From Rahnella laticis (GTDB taxonomy: Bacteria > Pseudomonadota > Gammaproteobacteria > Enterobacterales > Enterobacteriaceae): a stretch of 64,000 nucleotides of DNA. This document shows positions 34,163 to 43,792 of the stretch, in pieces; position 1 is the first letter of the stretch, and the number at the start of each line of letters is the position of its first letter. Both the position numbers and the translations under genes were made by a program. Below the pieces are notes generated by a model. The model had not been told where the DNA came from, did not search any database, and saw nothing but the letters and a program-made list of their open reading frames with translations. The stretch lies in assembly GCF_015644585.1 (NCBI RefSeq), contig NZ_JADOBI010000005.1, forward strand, positions 124,001 through 188,000, read 5' to 3'.

Positions 34163-35127
34163 CGCGTTAAACTCTGAAGAATATCAACCAATGGCTCTAT
34201 AGCATGAGGCAAACAAAATCGCTTCAAAGATTCATCAATGGTTTTTTGTTGAACATTACTCATCAAAACACGGTCGACCGCCTCACTCAAGCTTTCTTCA
34301 CTATGAGGATCCGCGTAAAAAGCGTTATCGCCAAAATGTTCACGTGACCATTCAGAATCACTTAAAACAAGTTTACATCCAGATAATCCGGCCTCAATTG
34401 CAGAGATGCCTGCAGGTTCATACCCAACCTCAATGTAAAATAATGCTCCTTGCAAAGCAGAACGAACTATCTCAGATTTATAGGGTAAATTAGGGATGAC
34501 TAAAATATCATCACCTCCAGCGTCTAGACAATTCTGGAGATAAGATTTTGAGCGGGCGGTGCCAACTAATACAATTTTAATACCCTTTTCACGGAGTACT
34601 TTCACAGCTTGTAGTTGATTTTTATTTTTCTCAATGACCCCAAACCATATGGCATATTTTTCAAGCCCATACAAGGTTTTGAAAAGATCTGGCGGAGCTT
34701 GTATCAAATATGAGTCATCGACACTAAGAGTAATATCACGACATTTTTCAATGGGTAATTTGAAGCTCTTAGAGAAATTGTTTTTTTCTGCTAAAGATTT
34801 AAAAATTATAGCATCAGCAAGCGATAAATATGAATTAATCAGGTCAGGAGCCGCTATATCACCATCTCTTACCCATAGATTAGGCCATAAAACAATCGGT
34901 ATATTAGCTTCTTTAATCTTTTCTAATAACTCTAAGCCACCACCATGTACAGAAAAATGAAGCACAACATCATAATCATCCAATGAACGAGAATACGGGC
35001 CATAAATATCAACGATAAAACCTTGCTGCTTAAGAGTGTCAGCAATAGAAAAAATTTCGTATTCTCCACCACCTTTAACAAGGAAAGCATGATGATAAGT
35101 TGTAATAAGTACTCGAGGAAAATGCAT
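34159..35127 (-). CDS. Glycosyltransferase (GT4-like)
   Basis: The 322-residue protein opens VLITTYHHAFLVKGGGEYEIFSIADTL, the glycine-rich N-terminal loop of GT4 enzymes, and has the donor-binding segment FYIEVGYEPAGISAIEAGLSGCKLVLSDS with the E-x7-E pattern. The sequence resembles the 324-residue protein encoded at 42818-43792, suggesting related transferases. Donor unknown. It is translationally coupled to the downstream phosphatase. Confidence 0.82.
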   Translation of the reverse strand: MHFPRVLITTYHHAFLVKGGGEYEIFSIADTLKQQGFIVDIYGPYSRSLDDYDVVLHFSVHGGGLELLEKIKEANIPIVLWPNLWVRDGDIAAPDLINSYLSLADAIIFKSLAEKNNFSKSFKLPIEKCRDITLSVDDSYLIQAPPDLFKTLYGLEKYAIWFGVIEKNKNQLQAVKVLREKGIKIVLVGTARSKSYLQNCLDAGGDDILVIPNLPYKSEIVRSALQGALFYIEVGYEPAGISAIEAGLSGCKLVLSDSEWSREHFGDNAFYADPHSEESLSEAVDRVLMSNVQQKTIDESLKRFCLPHAIEPLVDILQSLTR

Positions 35128-35138
35128 ATTGGCAACTT

Positions 35139-36194
35139 TTATTTATAAATTGAAAAAATAGCATCCCATACTTCATCACGTGTTTGCAATATAATTTCTG
35201 CAGCACGGTCTGAATATCGTTTATGAGACTGTTGTTTACTAATTAATGCTTCAATTACCGAGGTTGCATCATTTACAGAAACAATATTTTGGGTAAATGA
35301 ACCAAGTAAATCATCAGCAGCTGTTCCAGAGCGAACAATAACTGGGACATCGAAATGCATTGCCTCCAGGACGGGTATGCAAAAACCTTCATGCAGACTC
35401 ATCGTAAAATAGCCATCAGCAGTGATGAAGCGATGAGCCAACTCACTGTCGGTAAGTGTACCCGTAAAGGTGATTCTATCAGCGACACCTAACTCACGTG
35501 CAAGATTAAAAAGAAGTTTACTATAATCATAATTTGGCATGCTGCCAACGATGAACATGCGATATTTAATAGTATTGCTACATCCGATAAGACTAAATGC
35601 CTTTATAACATCTTCAATACGTTTATGAGGGACTATTCTTCCCACATATAGTAAATCAAAAAAGTTCGAATAAGTCTCTCCAACAATTGGTTTATCATAA
35701 TTCAATAAACCAGAGTCTTTGAAAACTGGAGGGATAACACTTATCTCAATATTTGGAACATGCTTAGCTAGACGGAGTTTAGAAAAATTCGATGTAGCAA
35801 TTATTTTATTAAATAAGCTGAGTTTAGGTAACTGTGAGATTGCTTCTCTGCATAATGAAGCAGTCACTGGTTCATATTTTTCCAATAAATCATATGGGGT
35901 AATATCATGATAATAACAGACCTTAGGACAGTTGAGTTCTAAGATACTATCGAGGAAAGAGTCGAGAATTGAATAACTGACAAATAAAATATCATCTATT
36001 TTAATCGTATCAAAAAGTTCGACTGCATCAATAATGGAAATTTCAGTATACTGTGAACTATATCTCTGAGCGCACAAATGTACATTGTAGCCTAGTCTTT
36101 GGCATATTTTAGCCAATCCTATACAGTGATTACCAACCGCATCGCCCTCATGAATGTCCGGCGCGTAAATAAAAATATTTCTATTATGAACCAT
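35139..36194 (-). CDS. Glycosyltransferase (GT4)
   Basis: The 351-residue protein has a C-terminal GT4 domain (FFDLLYVGRIVPHKRIEDVIKAF; GYFTMSLHEGFCIPVLEAMHFDVPVIVRSG) with the typical donor-site glutamates. It starts MVHNRNIFIYAPDIHEGDAVG. Its start overlaps the end of the large WW-repeat transferase gene by 11 bases. Sugar specificity cannot be assigned. Confidence 0.85.
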   Translation of the reverse strand: MVHNRNIFIYAPDIHEGDAVGNHCIGLAKICQRLGYNVHLCAQRYSSQYTEISIIDAVELFDTIKIDDILFVSYSILDSFLDSILELNCPKVCYYHDITPYDLLEKYEPVTASLCREAISQLPKLSLFNKIIATSNFSKLRLAKHVPNIEISVIPPVFKDSGLLNYDKPIVGETYSNFFDLLYVGRIVPHKRIEDVIKAFSLIGCSNTIKYRMFIVGSMPNYDYSKLLFNLARELGVADRITFTGTLTDSELAHRFITADGYFTMSLHEGFCIPVLEAMHFDVPVIVRSGTAADDLLGSFTQNIVSVNDATSVIEALISKQQSHKRYSDRAAEIILQTRDEVWDAIFSIYK

Positions 36195-38922
36195 GATATT
36201 TATTTATTTCCTTTAATCGCTCAGAATAAAACTCTGAAACAGAAGAAATTGAATATTTTTCACGAATGAATGTTTGGCCACATAATGAAATCTTATTACG
36301 CAGGTTGGTTTCCTCATATACAGTTAACATCTGTCTGCTAGCAATATCAATGTCAGGATCACACCAGTACTGCCCCTCGTAAAAAATATAATCTCCCTTT
36401 CGTAACGGAAGCAACTCACCGTCAACTAAAAAGGCTGTATCAGACCGACAAAAATCGACATTCCCTGAAAAGTTTGTAGTTACAACAGGTTGACCTAACA
36501 GCATAGCTTCGGCAATTACGCGGCCAAACCCTTCACTTCTGTGAAGAGATATATAACAATCACAAGAACTCATCATATTAATTAAACTCAGACGATCCAT
36601 CAACTCAGTAATTATAATAATTCTTGGATCAGCACTGGCTATTTTAATTACCTTTTGCCAGGTTGGATCGCTTACATTAATATTCATTGCCTTAATAAGT
36701 AATCTCACATTATCATACTGCGAAGAAACTGAAAAAGCATGCTGGAATGCTAATACACCAGCCAGTGGATTTTTCCTAGTTAACCAAGAGTTTCCATCGA
36801 ACATGAGATAAAACACAAAAGAATCATCTGCAATATTCAGCTCCTTACGCATACTTGCCGTAGGCTTAGGAACAGTAACAGCCATAGGCATCTTGTAAAC
36901 TGGAGTATTACCATCTTTGAGAAAACAGTTTTTTACGTATTCGCTTTGTGCCCAAATTTCATCAACAAATTTTCTTACCTGTGAAAAGGCCGCAGGCCAA
37001 TGCGGTAACTCCCATGGCCAAGCACCGATTTTGTATTCATTACCATTTATTAATTTCTCTCCCCCTTCGATAGCCAAGCGGATCATTTCTGTAGGTGGGA
37101 GGCAAAATAAACTAGTATTATATTTAAATGTTTCTGAAAAGCGAAGTTCTCCATCAGGAACAACGATTTTGGGAGGACCAGAAATAGGGGCATTTATATA
37201 TACACCATCGAACCCCAAACTCTCAATAACCTGCCCAGCCAGGCGGGCATCTTCACCTAGCCCGAGAGATCCTTGCGGAAAACCAACGATGTTTAATCCG
37301 AAAGCTTTATCATCCACAGGCGTTTTAATTAAAATAGTATTGTTTTTACTAACCACGAGAATTGTATTTTGCAATACCTGATACTCAAGTCTACCGTAGT
37401 CATTCCACCATTTAATCAATTCGACAATATTCGTTAGATTATCGGTTTTAAAAGCTTGAATTAAGTCATCTCTGCTAGTGAATATATCAATTAGAAACCG
37501 TGGAATGTTAATACCATCGTGAACCACCGGTTTGTAGAGTCCAATTTCTGAAGGACAAATTTCATAGGTTAAGAAATCAAACTGGTAAGTCCCATTTTTT
37601 TGCCACCAATCAATTACCTTTAAAATATCAGGAACCCTATCGAGTCTTAGTTTTCTCAATTCATGTAGTAATTCCGGTAACTCAACAATAAATTTTGGAA
37701 GTACTAATCCACATGCTACTGGTATAATTTGTTTTAGAGACGATATAAGTACTCTGGAATCCCAGTTTAATTGAGGATATTCTAATTTACCATTTTTATT
37801 CCACCAAGCGAGAACGCCTAAAAGACCTGATGTTTTTTTTATATTGAACATCTCTTGCAGATCTTTTCTTTCGTGGATGATACTGTTTATAAATTTGGGA
37901 AAATAATTTATATTATCGAACGTAAAGTTTTTTCCAAGTGAACTTAGTGTAATGTCAACATCCCAACTTAATTTAGGGTAACATACCTTACCATCATTTT
38001 CCCACCAGTCTATTAGACCTATCAAACCATTTAACTTATCAATATCATAGGCTGAATAAAGATCTTTTCTTTCTGATGATAAACGATGAATGAATAATGG
38101 AATTTCTACACCATCACCTATTTGGCAAAAATTTTGAAGTTGTAGAACTAAGTCTTGACTATCCCAATTGATATAGGGATAGTCAAATTGACCGAAATCA
38201 TCCCACCACTCCAGAAAACCACTAATTCCAGTTACAGTATCTAGGTCAAAACTTTCTTTTATATCCTGTCTTTCATTTACTAACATCTCAATAAAGAGTG
38301 GAAGCGTATAGAAGCTATGCTCATTTTTCAAACAAACTAGTGAGTTATTAATGTCTTCCATATTAATACTCAGTTTTACATACACCTCTTTTCCTTCATT
38401 TTCCCACCATGCTAATAAAGCATGTATACCAGACAATACTCTAAGGTTAAACGCTGATTTAAGGTCCGGCCTACACTGAAGTAAAAAAATTAAAGCGTGT
38501 GGGACGTTCAGAGGAGAATAACTTTGACGATGTGTATTTTGAAAAATTTCGAAGATATCATTTAAGCGATTATCTATCGCAGGTAATAAATTATCATCAA
38601 ATTGCAAATATTGATGGAGAGCTTGTTTAAATTTTCCAATCCATTCTTTAGGAGTAATGGATTGTAAAAAATCGCTTTCAAGCGAGCTCATAACCCAGTT
38701 TATACTATAGATACCTGGGTTTTTTTGTTGCACCTTATTCCACCAAAAATAAACCGTAGTTCTGTTTATTATGTTAAGTGGATAGAAAAATCTAGCTTCC
38801 ATATCAATTGAGAGTAAAAACTCTATTCCTTTAGGAACATTGAAGAATGGCATTTCTCCGGAATTACATTCACCAGATAACCATGACGTCTTCGAGTCTG
38901 GTACGCGATAATTGTTTGCCAT
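36184..38922 (-). CDS. Large glycosyltransferase: tandem WW-repeat domain + GT4 domain
   Basis: From the ATG at 38922 the protein is 912 residues. The C-terminal third is a GT4 domain (LMFDGNSWLTRKNPLAGVLAF; SLHRSEGFGRVIAEAMLLGQPVVTTNFSGN). The N-terminal 540 residues are tandem repeats with consensus like RxDLxxAFxI-x-GLxGLLxWWxxxGKxxYPxLxWD. Paired tryptophans occur at residues 60, 172, 239, 306, 373, 439 and 505, so six of them are spaced 66-67 residues apart. From memory, similar DLxxAF...WW stretches exist in other large bacterial glycosyltransferases, where their role is unknown. They may bind polymer or partners. A longer frame from a TTG at 38937 is unlikely. The sugar is unknown. Confidence 0.85.
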   Translation of the reverse strand: MANNYRVPDSKTSWLSGECNSGEMPFFNVPKGIEFLLSIDMEARFFYPLNIINRTTVYFWWNKVQQKNPGIYSINWVMSSLESDFLQSITPKEWIGKFKQALHQYLQFDDNLLPAIDNRLNDIFEIFQNTHRQSYSPLNVPHALIFLLQCRPDLKSAFNLRVLSGIHALLAWWENEGKEVYVKLSINMEDINNSLVCLKNEHSFYTLPLFIEMLVNERQDIKESFDLDTVTGISGFLEWWDDFGQFDYPYINWDSQDLVLQLQNFCQIGDGVEIPLFIHRLSSERKDLYSAYDIDKLNGLIGLIDWWENDGKVCYPKLSWDVDITLSSLGKNFTFDNINYFPKFINSIIHERKDLQEMFNIKKTSGLLGVLAWWNKNGKLEYPQLNWDSRVLISSLKQIIPVACGLVLPKFIVELPELLHELRKLRLDRVPDILKVIDWWQKNGTYQFDFLTYEICPSEIGLYKPVVHDGINIPRFLIDIFTSRDDLIQAFKTDNLTNIVELIKWWNDYGRLEYQVLQNTILVVSKNNTILIKTPVDDKAFGLNIVGFPQGSLGLGEDARLAGQVIESLGFDGVYINAPISGPPKIVVPDGELRFSETFKYNTSLFCLPPTEMIRLAIEGGEKLINGNEYKIGAWPWELPHWPAAFSQVRKFVDEIWAQSEYVKNCFLKDGNTPVYKMPMAVTVPKPTASMRKELNIADDSFVFYLMFDGNSWLTRKNPLAGVLAFQHAFSVSSQYDNVRLLIKAMNINVSDPTWQKVIKIASADPRIIIITELMDRLSLINMMSSCDCYISLHRSEGFGRVIAEAMLLGQPVVTTNFSGNVDFCRSDTAFLVDGELLPLRKGDYIFYEGQYWCDPDIDIASRQMLTVYEETNLRNKISLCGQTFIREKYSISSVSEFYSERLKEINKYHGS
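37350..38490 (-). repeat. Coding repeats: six 66-67-codon WW units
   Basis: This stretch encodes the six regularly spaced tryptophan-pair repeats of the large glycosyltransferase; the seventh pair (residue 60) is outlying. The units are similar as protein but diverged as DNA, so they are old rather than a recent expansion. Confidence 0.75.
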
Positions 38923-38933
38923 ATAGGAATCTC

Positions 38934-40676
38934 TCAAATGTACTGGCTTGGTGTAAATGTCATGTTTTTAGTTGCAGACCACGCATCAAAATTTTGAATA
39001 TGCGAGATATATTGGTTTTTCTTCCATTCTCCACTGATAGCGAATTCTACGAATGGTGTTATTAATGCTGCGACTTCCGGGGTGAAATCGAGACATTTCA
39101 CTAATTTCTCATACTCATCAAAGAAAGCTACCATACCTCTTTCAAAAGGTGTGAAAAAAGTTCTGGCCGTAGATTGACGGTCATCTTCAATAAAGGATAC
39201 CCCTCCTTCACAAGGAATATGACCAATAATAGTTTCATGGGGAGCAGAAAATAACAATTCAAAAACTATTCGATTCTTATATATAGCATCAATTTTTTCA
39301 TCGCTAAAATTCATGTCACTAATCATTGATCGCTTATTATCACCATGACGCTCTGTCAGACAAAAGTAATAGCCATATATATTAAATTTGAAATATGGTG
39401 CTATCGCAGCCTCAAATGCTTCTTGCGTCGATCCTTTCCATCCAACATCAACAATCCCGATATTTGCATTTTCAGGGAGATTTAATTCAGATAATAATAA
39501 ATGAAGTCCTCTGCGGTTTTCACGGCATACTTTTAATATATCTTTTTTCATTGAAGATAATAGATTATATATGCTGTCATAGTTAATATTTTTTAGCGCT
39601 ATATCTTCATAGAATCCCAGCGAATCGAGTACTTTTTGACTAGGTGGGACAACACCTATTCTTTCAAATAATTCATGGGCAGATAGTTCATAAGCACCTG
39701 AGACGAAGTATGGTATATATTCATTAAAATTACATGATGTGATTGATGAAAGAATAAATGAAGTACGCGACCCTTTGAAATACAAGGAAGGTAAAGTGAT
39801 GTTATTTTTTGTCGATGCCATATCGGTGCATTTTTTTATCATGTAGCCATCTCGAGCCAGATACAATAAAACATCGATATTATCTTTTGATGAAGCTTTT
39901 AGTAACCATTGATTAAAACCAGTGACAGTAGGACCACCATGACTGTAGGCAAAATTTTCTCCGCTATCTACCGGAAAGTTGTGTATCCGATAATCAGTCA
40001 ACCCAGATACAACGGAATCTGAAATAGAGATATTTTTACTCATACCCATTTCAGAAAATTCATAGTAATAGGCATTTAATCCTTTTTCTTCAGCTTTTTC
40101 TACGTCAGCAAGATAATTATCGCCAATGTGAAGAATATCCTCAGGTGCGACGGTGAATTCATTAATAAGCTTTTCAAATATCTCCCCGTTGTCACGTTTA
40201 GTTGAGTTTCTATCAGAAGAAATGAAAAGCGGGGTCTTGGGTAAGTTATACTTTTCCAGACATAACTCAAAATAGGTAACTGGTAAGTACATGTCAGATG
40301 TAATTACGACTATTTTGTTCAACTTCAACGCTGTTTCAAACAAAAAGATAATTTCTGGGTTAGGATAAATAACATCAAGTTCTGCTTTAAATTCATAACT
40401 TTTTATTTCATTTATTTTTGTACTATTCAAGCTTTTGAAATTATCATAAATATTATCAAGAGTTATTTCTTTCTTATCATTCGTAATCATTTCAGCAAAA
40501 GCTAACTTTTGCGCTTCCTTTCTTAGAACTTTGAAGTTATCAATTCCAAATTTCATTCCTACCAGATCAAAAACTGATTCTGGATCTTCTACCTTTCGTA
40601 AAAATAAAGTATCAAAAAAATCAAATGAGATGATTTTATAATCATTTAGTTTTAGTTCTAACTCTTTTAGATTCAT
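38934..40676 (-). CDS. HAD-superfamily hydrolase with C-terminal LARDG-type domain
   Basis: From the ATG at 40676 the protein is 580 residues. Residues about 12-215 form a HAD domain (nucleophile in SFDFFDTLF, ITSDMYLP, GDNYLADV). The remaining 360 residues form a conserved uncharacterised domain containing LLYLARDGYMIKK and GIVDVGWKGSTQEAFEAAI. From memory such proteins occur in many polysaccharide clusters and are annotated only as HAD hydrolases. A phosphatase or transferase acting on sugar phosphates is the natural guess. The start at a TTG (40700) would overlap the preceding gene and is not favoured. Confidence 0.82.
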   Translation of the reverse strand: MNLKELELKLNDYKIISFDFFDTLFLRKVEDPESVFDLVGMKFGIDNFKVLRKEAQKLAFAEMITNDKKEITLDNIYDNFKSLNSTKINEIKSYEFKAELDVIYPNPEIIFLFETALKLNKIVVITSDMYLPVTYFELCLEKYNLPKTPLFISSDRNSTKRDNGEIFEKLINEFTVAPEDILHIGDNYLADVEKAEEKGLNAYYYEFSEMGMSKNISISDSVVSGLTDYRIHNFPVDSGENFAYSHGGPTVTGFNQWLLKASSKDNIDVLLYLARDGYMIKKCTDMASTKNNITLPSLYFKGSRTSFILSSITSCNFNEYIPYFVSGAYELSAHELFERIGVVPPSQKVLDSLGFYEDIALKNINYDSIYNLLSSMKKDILKVCRENRRGLHLLLSELNLPENANIGIVDVGWKGSTQEAFEAAIAPYFKFNIYGYYFCLTERHGDNKRSMISDMNFSDEKIDAIYKNRIVFELLFSAPHETIIGHIPCEGGVSFIEDDRQSTARTFFTPFERGMVAFFDEYEKLVKCLDFTPEVAALITPFVEFAISGEWKKNQYISHIQNFDAWSATKNMTFTPSQYI

Positions 40677-40692
40677 ATCAAACGCTCTCAAA

Positions 40693-42816
40693 TTAAACAA
40701 GGTCGAAATTTAGACTATCACAATCCAAATTCACACTGTAGAAAGGGTCATATTGGAAGTAATCAGCGTGTTTACTATACAAGTGACGCATGTCACTCTT
40801 CAACCTTACTAATTTCGATTCATCAATAGCATCCAAACCTCTACTTACTGACTCATGATGATATAAATGGACAGCCTGACAAACTAAATTATAAAATCCA
40901 TTTTTATAAAGTCTGATGCATATATCTATATCGTTATATGCAACAGGTAAACTTTCGTCGAAACCACCAACTTGTTTAAACTTGGAAGCTTCAACGGCCA
41001 TACAAGCCCCAGTGACTGCCAACCAATTGTATTCGAGTTGATTGCGCAGATAATACCCCGGAGATTCAGGATCTTGGCCAAGGAATGCATGGCAAGGTCC
41101 CCGCTCTAAATTGACGACCCCAGCATGTTGAATTTTTCCATTACCTGGATAAAGTAATTTTGCACCCACAGCCCCAACATGTTTCAACTGGGAATATGCC
41201 GATAAGTCTTCTATCCAATCAGAGGTGATAACCTCTACATCATCATTGGCAAAAATATAAATATCACCACCAGAATTTTTAACACCTACGTTATTAAGTT
41301 CTGAATAATTGAATGGTATATTATGTCTTACAACTTTTACTTTCGTATTAGAGTCTAATGAATTTAAATATTTTAAGGTTTCTTCTTCAACTGAACCATT
41401 GTCAACAATAATTACTTCAATATTAACATAACTACTTTTATTGAAAATAGAGTTTATAGCACGCTCTAATACAATACAATTGTCTCTCGTCGGTATAATT
41501 ATAGATACTAATGGATTATTCTGCAGAGCATACTTAACTCGATAGTAGCCTGGGTAGTTTTTTAAGGGTTCGAGGCTCCCGTCAAGGCCACGCCTTTTTA
41601 TAGCATCTAATCTGACGTTTTGTGTTGCTTGTAATATATATGGTTTAGCACCAACATCTGCCGCTGTTGAGCCGGGTATAATACGCCAGTGATATAATAC
41701 TTTAGGGATATGACTAATTTTAGTAGTTAGTTCAGAAATACGTAATACTAAATCCCAGTCTTGGCACCCATCATAGAAAGAACGTAAACCGCCAACGCGC
41801 TCCAGAATTGTCTTTTTTATACACATTACGTGGCACGTATACATTGTGCTCATCATGCTATCAGGTGACCAAACTGGTTTAAAATGTGGCTCAACGTATG
41901 AACCATTTGTGGTAATTTTATCTTCATCGCTATAAATAAAGTCAGGTGATTTTTTTTCAATTTCAAATGCTAATTCATAAAGACAATCTGACGTTAATTC
42001 ATCATCATGATCCAAAAAAACAACATAATTACCAGTAGCTAAACGAATTGCTTCATTAGTAGCACCTGCAATACCTACATTACTTATTAGTTTTTTAACT
42101 TTAATTGAATTTGAAGTTGATTCGAGAGCATTTAGATAATTGGTCGTTTGTTCCGATGGACTTGCATCATCGACGAAGATTAATTCCCAATTTGTATACC
42201 ATTGATTTCTGACTGACTGTATCAGTCTTTCTAGCAGAATCAAATCTGTATTATACGTTGGAACAATTATTGACAATAGTCCCACACTTTTCTCTAAAAG
42301 AGTCAAAAAATTTTTTACTTTATCAGTTTTGCGTGGTTCGATATAACAATAATGTCTACTTCCCTTTTCGGAAAAACAATACCCTTTTTCATCATTATAA
42401 TCTATTGATTTGAAATCTGATAATCGAATCACTCTCTTTAGATCACAATTTGTATCACCTAAAATATCGACTACGATCTCACTAAAACTGAAAGATGCTT
42501 CGCAAGAAATTGGATCTAATCGTAGTGCTTGCAACGAATGAGGAAATTGCAATTCTTCACTTACGTAACCCTCAGAATCTGCATTAAGGATCAAAGAGGT
42601 TTCTTCCTTATATCCATTACCTGTATCTGAGTACAAGACACATAATATATTTTTCCCCGATTCTATATTTATTTTGAACGAAAGACGGACCACTTTACCA
42701 ACGAGATTTTCCCAACCGACAATTTTACATTGTGGGTCAATATTTTCAGATACCCATTTAAAATCTGTATTTGCACTAGGTATAATATTTAAAATAGGCA
42801 TGATTTCAAATTTCAT
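40693..42816 (-). CDS. Dual-domain GT2 glycosyltransferase
   Basis: The 707-residue protein has an N-terminal region of about 175 residues and two GT-A (GT2) domains. The first (about 181-400) begins LLSIIVPTYNTDLILLERL, with VDDAS, the FLDHDDE metal-binding motif and QDWDLVLR. The second (about 435-690) begins PLVSIIIPTRDNC, with VDNGS, FANDDVEV and YNDIDICIRL. The arrangement is typical of rhamnosyl- or galactosyl-transferases that add two linkages. The presence of rml genes makes dTDP-rhamnose one plausible donor. GAGAC precedes the ATG. Confidence 0.88.
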   Translation of the reverse strand: MKFEIMPILNIIPSANTDFKWVSENIDPQCKIVGWENLVGKVVRLSFKINIESGKNILCVLYSDTGNGYKEETSLILNADSEGYVSEELQFPHSLQALRLDPISCEASFSFSEIVVDILGDTNCDLKRVIRLSDFKSIDYNDEKGYCFSEKGSRHYCYIEPRKTDKVKNFLTLLEKSVGLLSIIVPTYNTDLILLERLIQSVRNQWYTNWELIFVDDASPSEQTTNYLNALESTSNSIKVKKLISNVGIAGATNEAIRLATGNYVVFLDHDDELTSDCLYELAFEIEKKSPDFIYSDEDKITTNGSYVEPHFKPVWSPDSMMSTMYTCHVMCIKKTILERVGGLRSFYDGCQDWDLVLRISELTTKISHIPKVLYHWRIIPGSTAADVGAKPYILQATQNVRLDAIKRRGLDGSLEPLKNYPGYYRVKYALQNNPLVSIIIPTRDNCIVLERAINSIFNKSSYVNIEVIIVDNGSVEEETLKYLNSLDSNTKVKVVRHNIPFNYSELNNVGVKNSGGDIYIFANDDVEVITSDWIEDLSAYSQLKHVGAVGAKLLYPGNGKIQHAGVVNLERGPCHAFLGQDPESPGYYLRNQLEYNWLAVTGACMAVEASKFKQVGGFDESLPVAYNDIDICIRLYKNGFYNLVCQAVHLYHHESVSRGLDAIDESKLVRLKSDMRHLYSKHADYFQYDPFYSVNLDCDSLNFDLV

Positions 42817-42817
42817 G

Positions 42818-43792
42818 TTAGTCTCTTTTCAATTTCCGGTATATATCTACTAGTGAGTTTGTTGCGGAAGGCCAGTTATAAACTTTTTCATTATCATTTA
42901 ATACTTTTTCAGAGTTTAAACACCTACTAATTTTATTCAAGATATCTTCAACTGAGTCAAAATCGCAGTAAAATGCATTCTCTGAAAAATACTCTTTAGT
43001 AGAACCTTCAGATGTAACAACAAGTTTGACATCTTGGGCTCTCGCTTCAAGCGCTGCTAGCCCTGGGGTCTCAAGTGTACTCGGAAGGCAAAATAGTTCA
43101 CATGCCTGGTATGCTGAACGTAACATCTCAGAATGATGCTCTAAAGGACCAACATAATGAACTTGATGACTATTTTTCAGAGACATAACTTCATCATAAT
43201 AGTCCTGATTACGAATATGCCCAATGAGTACTAATTTTTTATCCGGAAATGCTGTCATTGCTTTTACTAAATTTAATTGATTTTTTCTTGGTTCTATATT
43301 GGCCACATTCAAGATAAAGTCATCGGTAAATTCAAATTTTTTACGAAAAATGCTTGGGTCAGGTTTATCTTCAAAAAATATATCATCAACTCCGTTATAA
43401 ACAGCTGAAAAAATCTCTCGCGGAAGTGAGAGTACTTCTGAAAGTGCATCACTTTCTAATTCTGAGTTCGTAACAACAACATCTGCGAGTGAAAGCTGTG
43501 ATCTTATCTCATCAGAAGGATACAGATGCTTAGTCTCAGGCGTCATCCATAAACTTGAGGAAATAACTAATGGCAAACCTAGTTTTTTAATAAAATTACA
43601 AAAGTGAACTGACCCCCCCATGCAAGAAAAAAAATGGACAACATCATAATCTAAGAATTTTGGTTCCCATAGATTCATGAGGTCAACTTTAATGCCTTTT
43701 CTCTCTAGGGCATGTTTATAGGCAAGTAACTGAATCTCTCCCCCGCCAGGGGTATGAAATGCCATAGGATAGGTTGCAAATAAAATTTTCAA
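42818..43792 (-). CDS. Glycosyltransferase (GT4)
   Basis: The 324-residue protein starts MKILFATYPMAFHTPGGGEIQLLAYKHAL, the N-terminal loop of GT4 enzymes, with FILNVANIEPRKNQLNLVKAM and FCLPSTLETPGLAALEARAQDVKLVVTSEG in the donor site. Its sequence resembles the 322-residue GT at 34159-35127. Its first four bases overlap the stop of the preceding 396-residue transferase. A run of seven Gs in the coding strand lies at 43613-43619. Confidence 0.85.
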   Translation of the reverse strand: MKILFATYPMAFHTPGGGEIQLLAYKHALERKGIKVDLMNLWEPKFLDYDVVHFFSCMGGSVHFCNFIKKLGLPLVISSSLWMTPETKHLYPSDEIRSQLSLADVVVTNSELESDALSEVLSLPREIFSAVYNGVDDIFFEDKPDPSIFRKKFEFTDDFILNVANIEPRKNQLNLVKAMTAFPDKKLVLIGHIRNQDYYDEVMSLKNSHQVHYVGPLEHHSEMLRSAYQACELFCLPSTLETPGLAALEARAQDVKLVVTSEGSTKEYFSENAFYCDFDSVEDILNKISRCLNSEKVLNDNEKVYNWPSATNSLVDIYRKLKRD

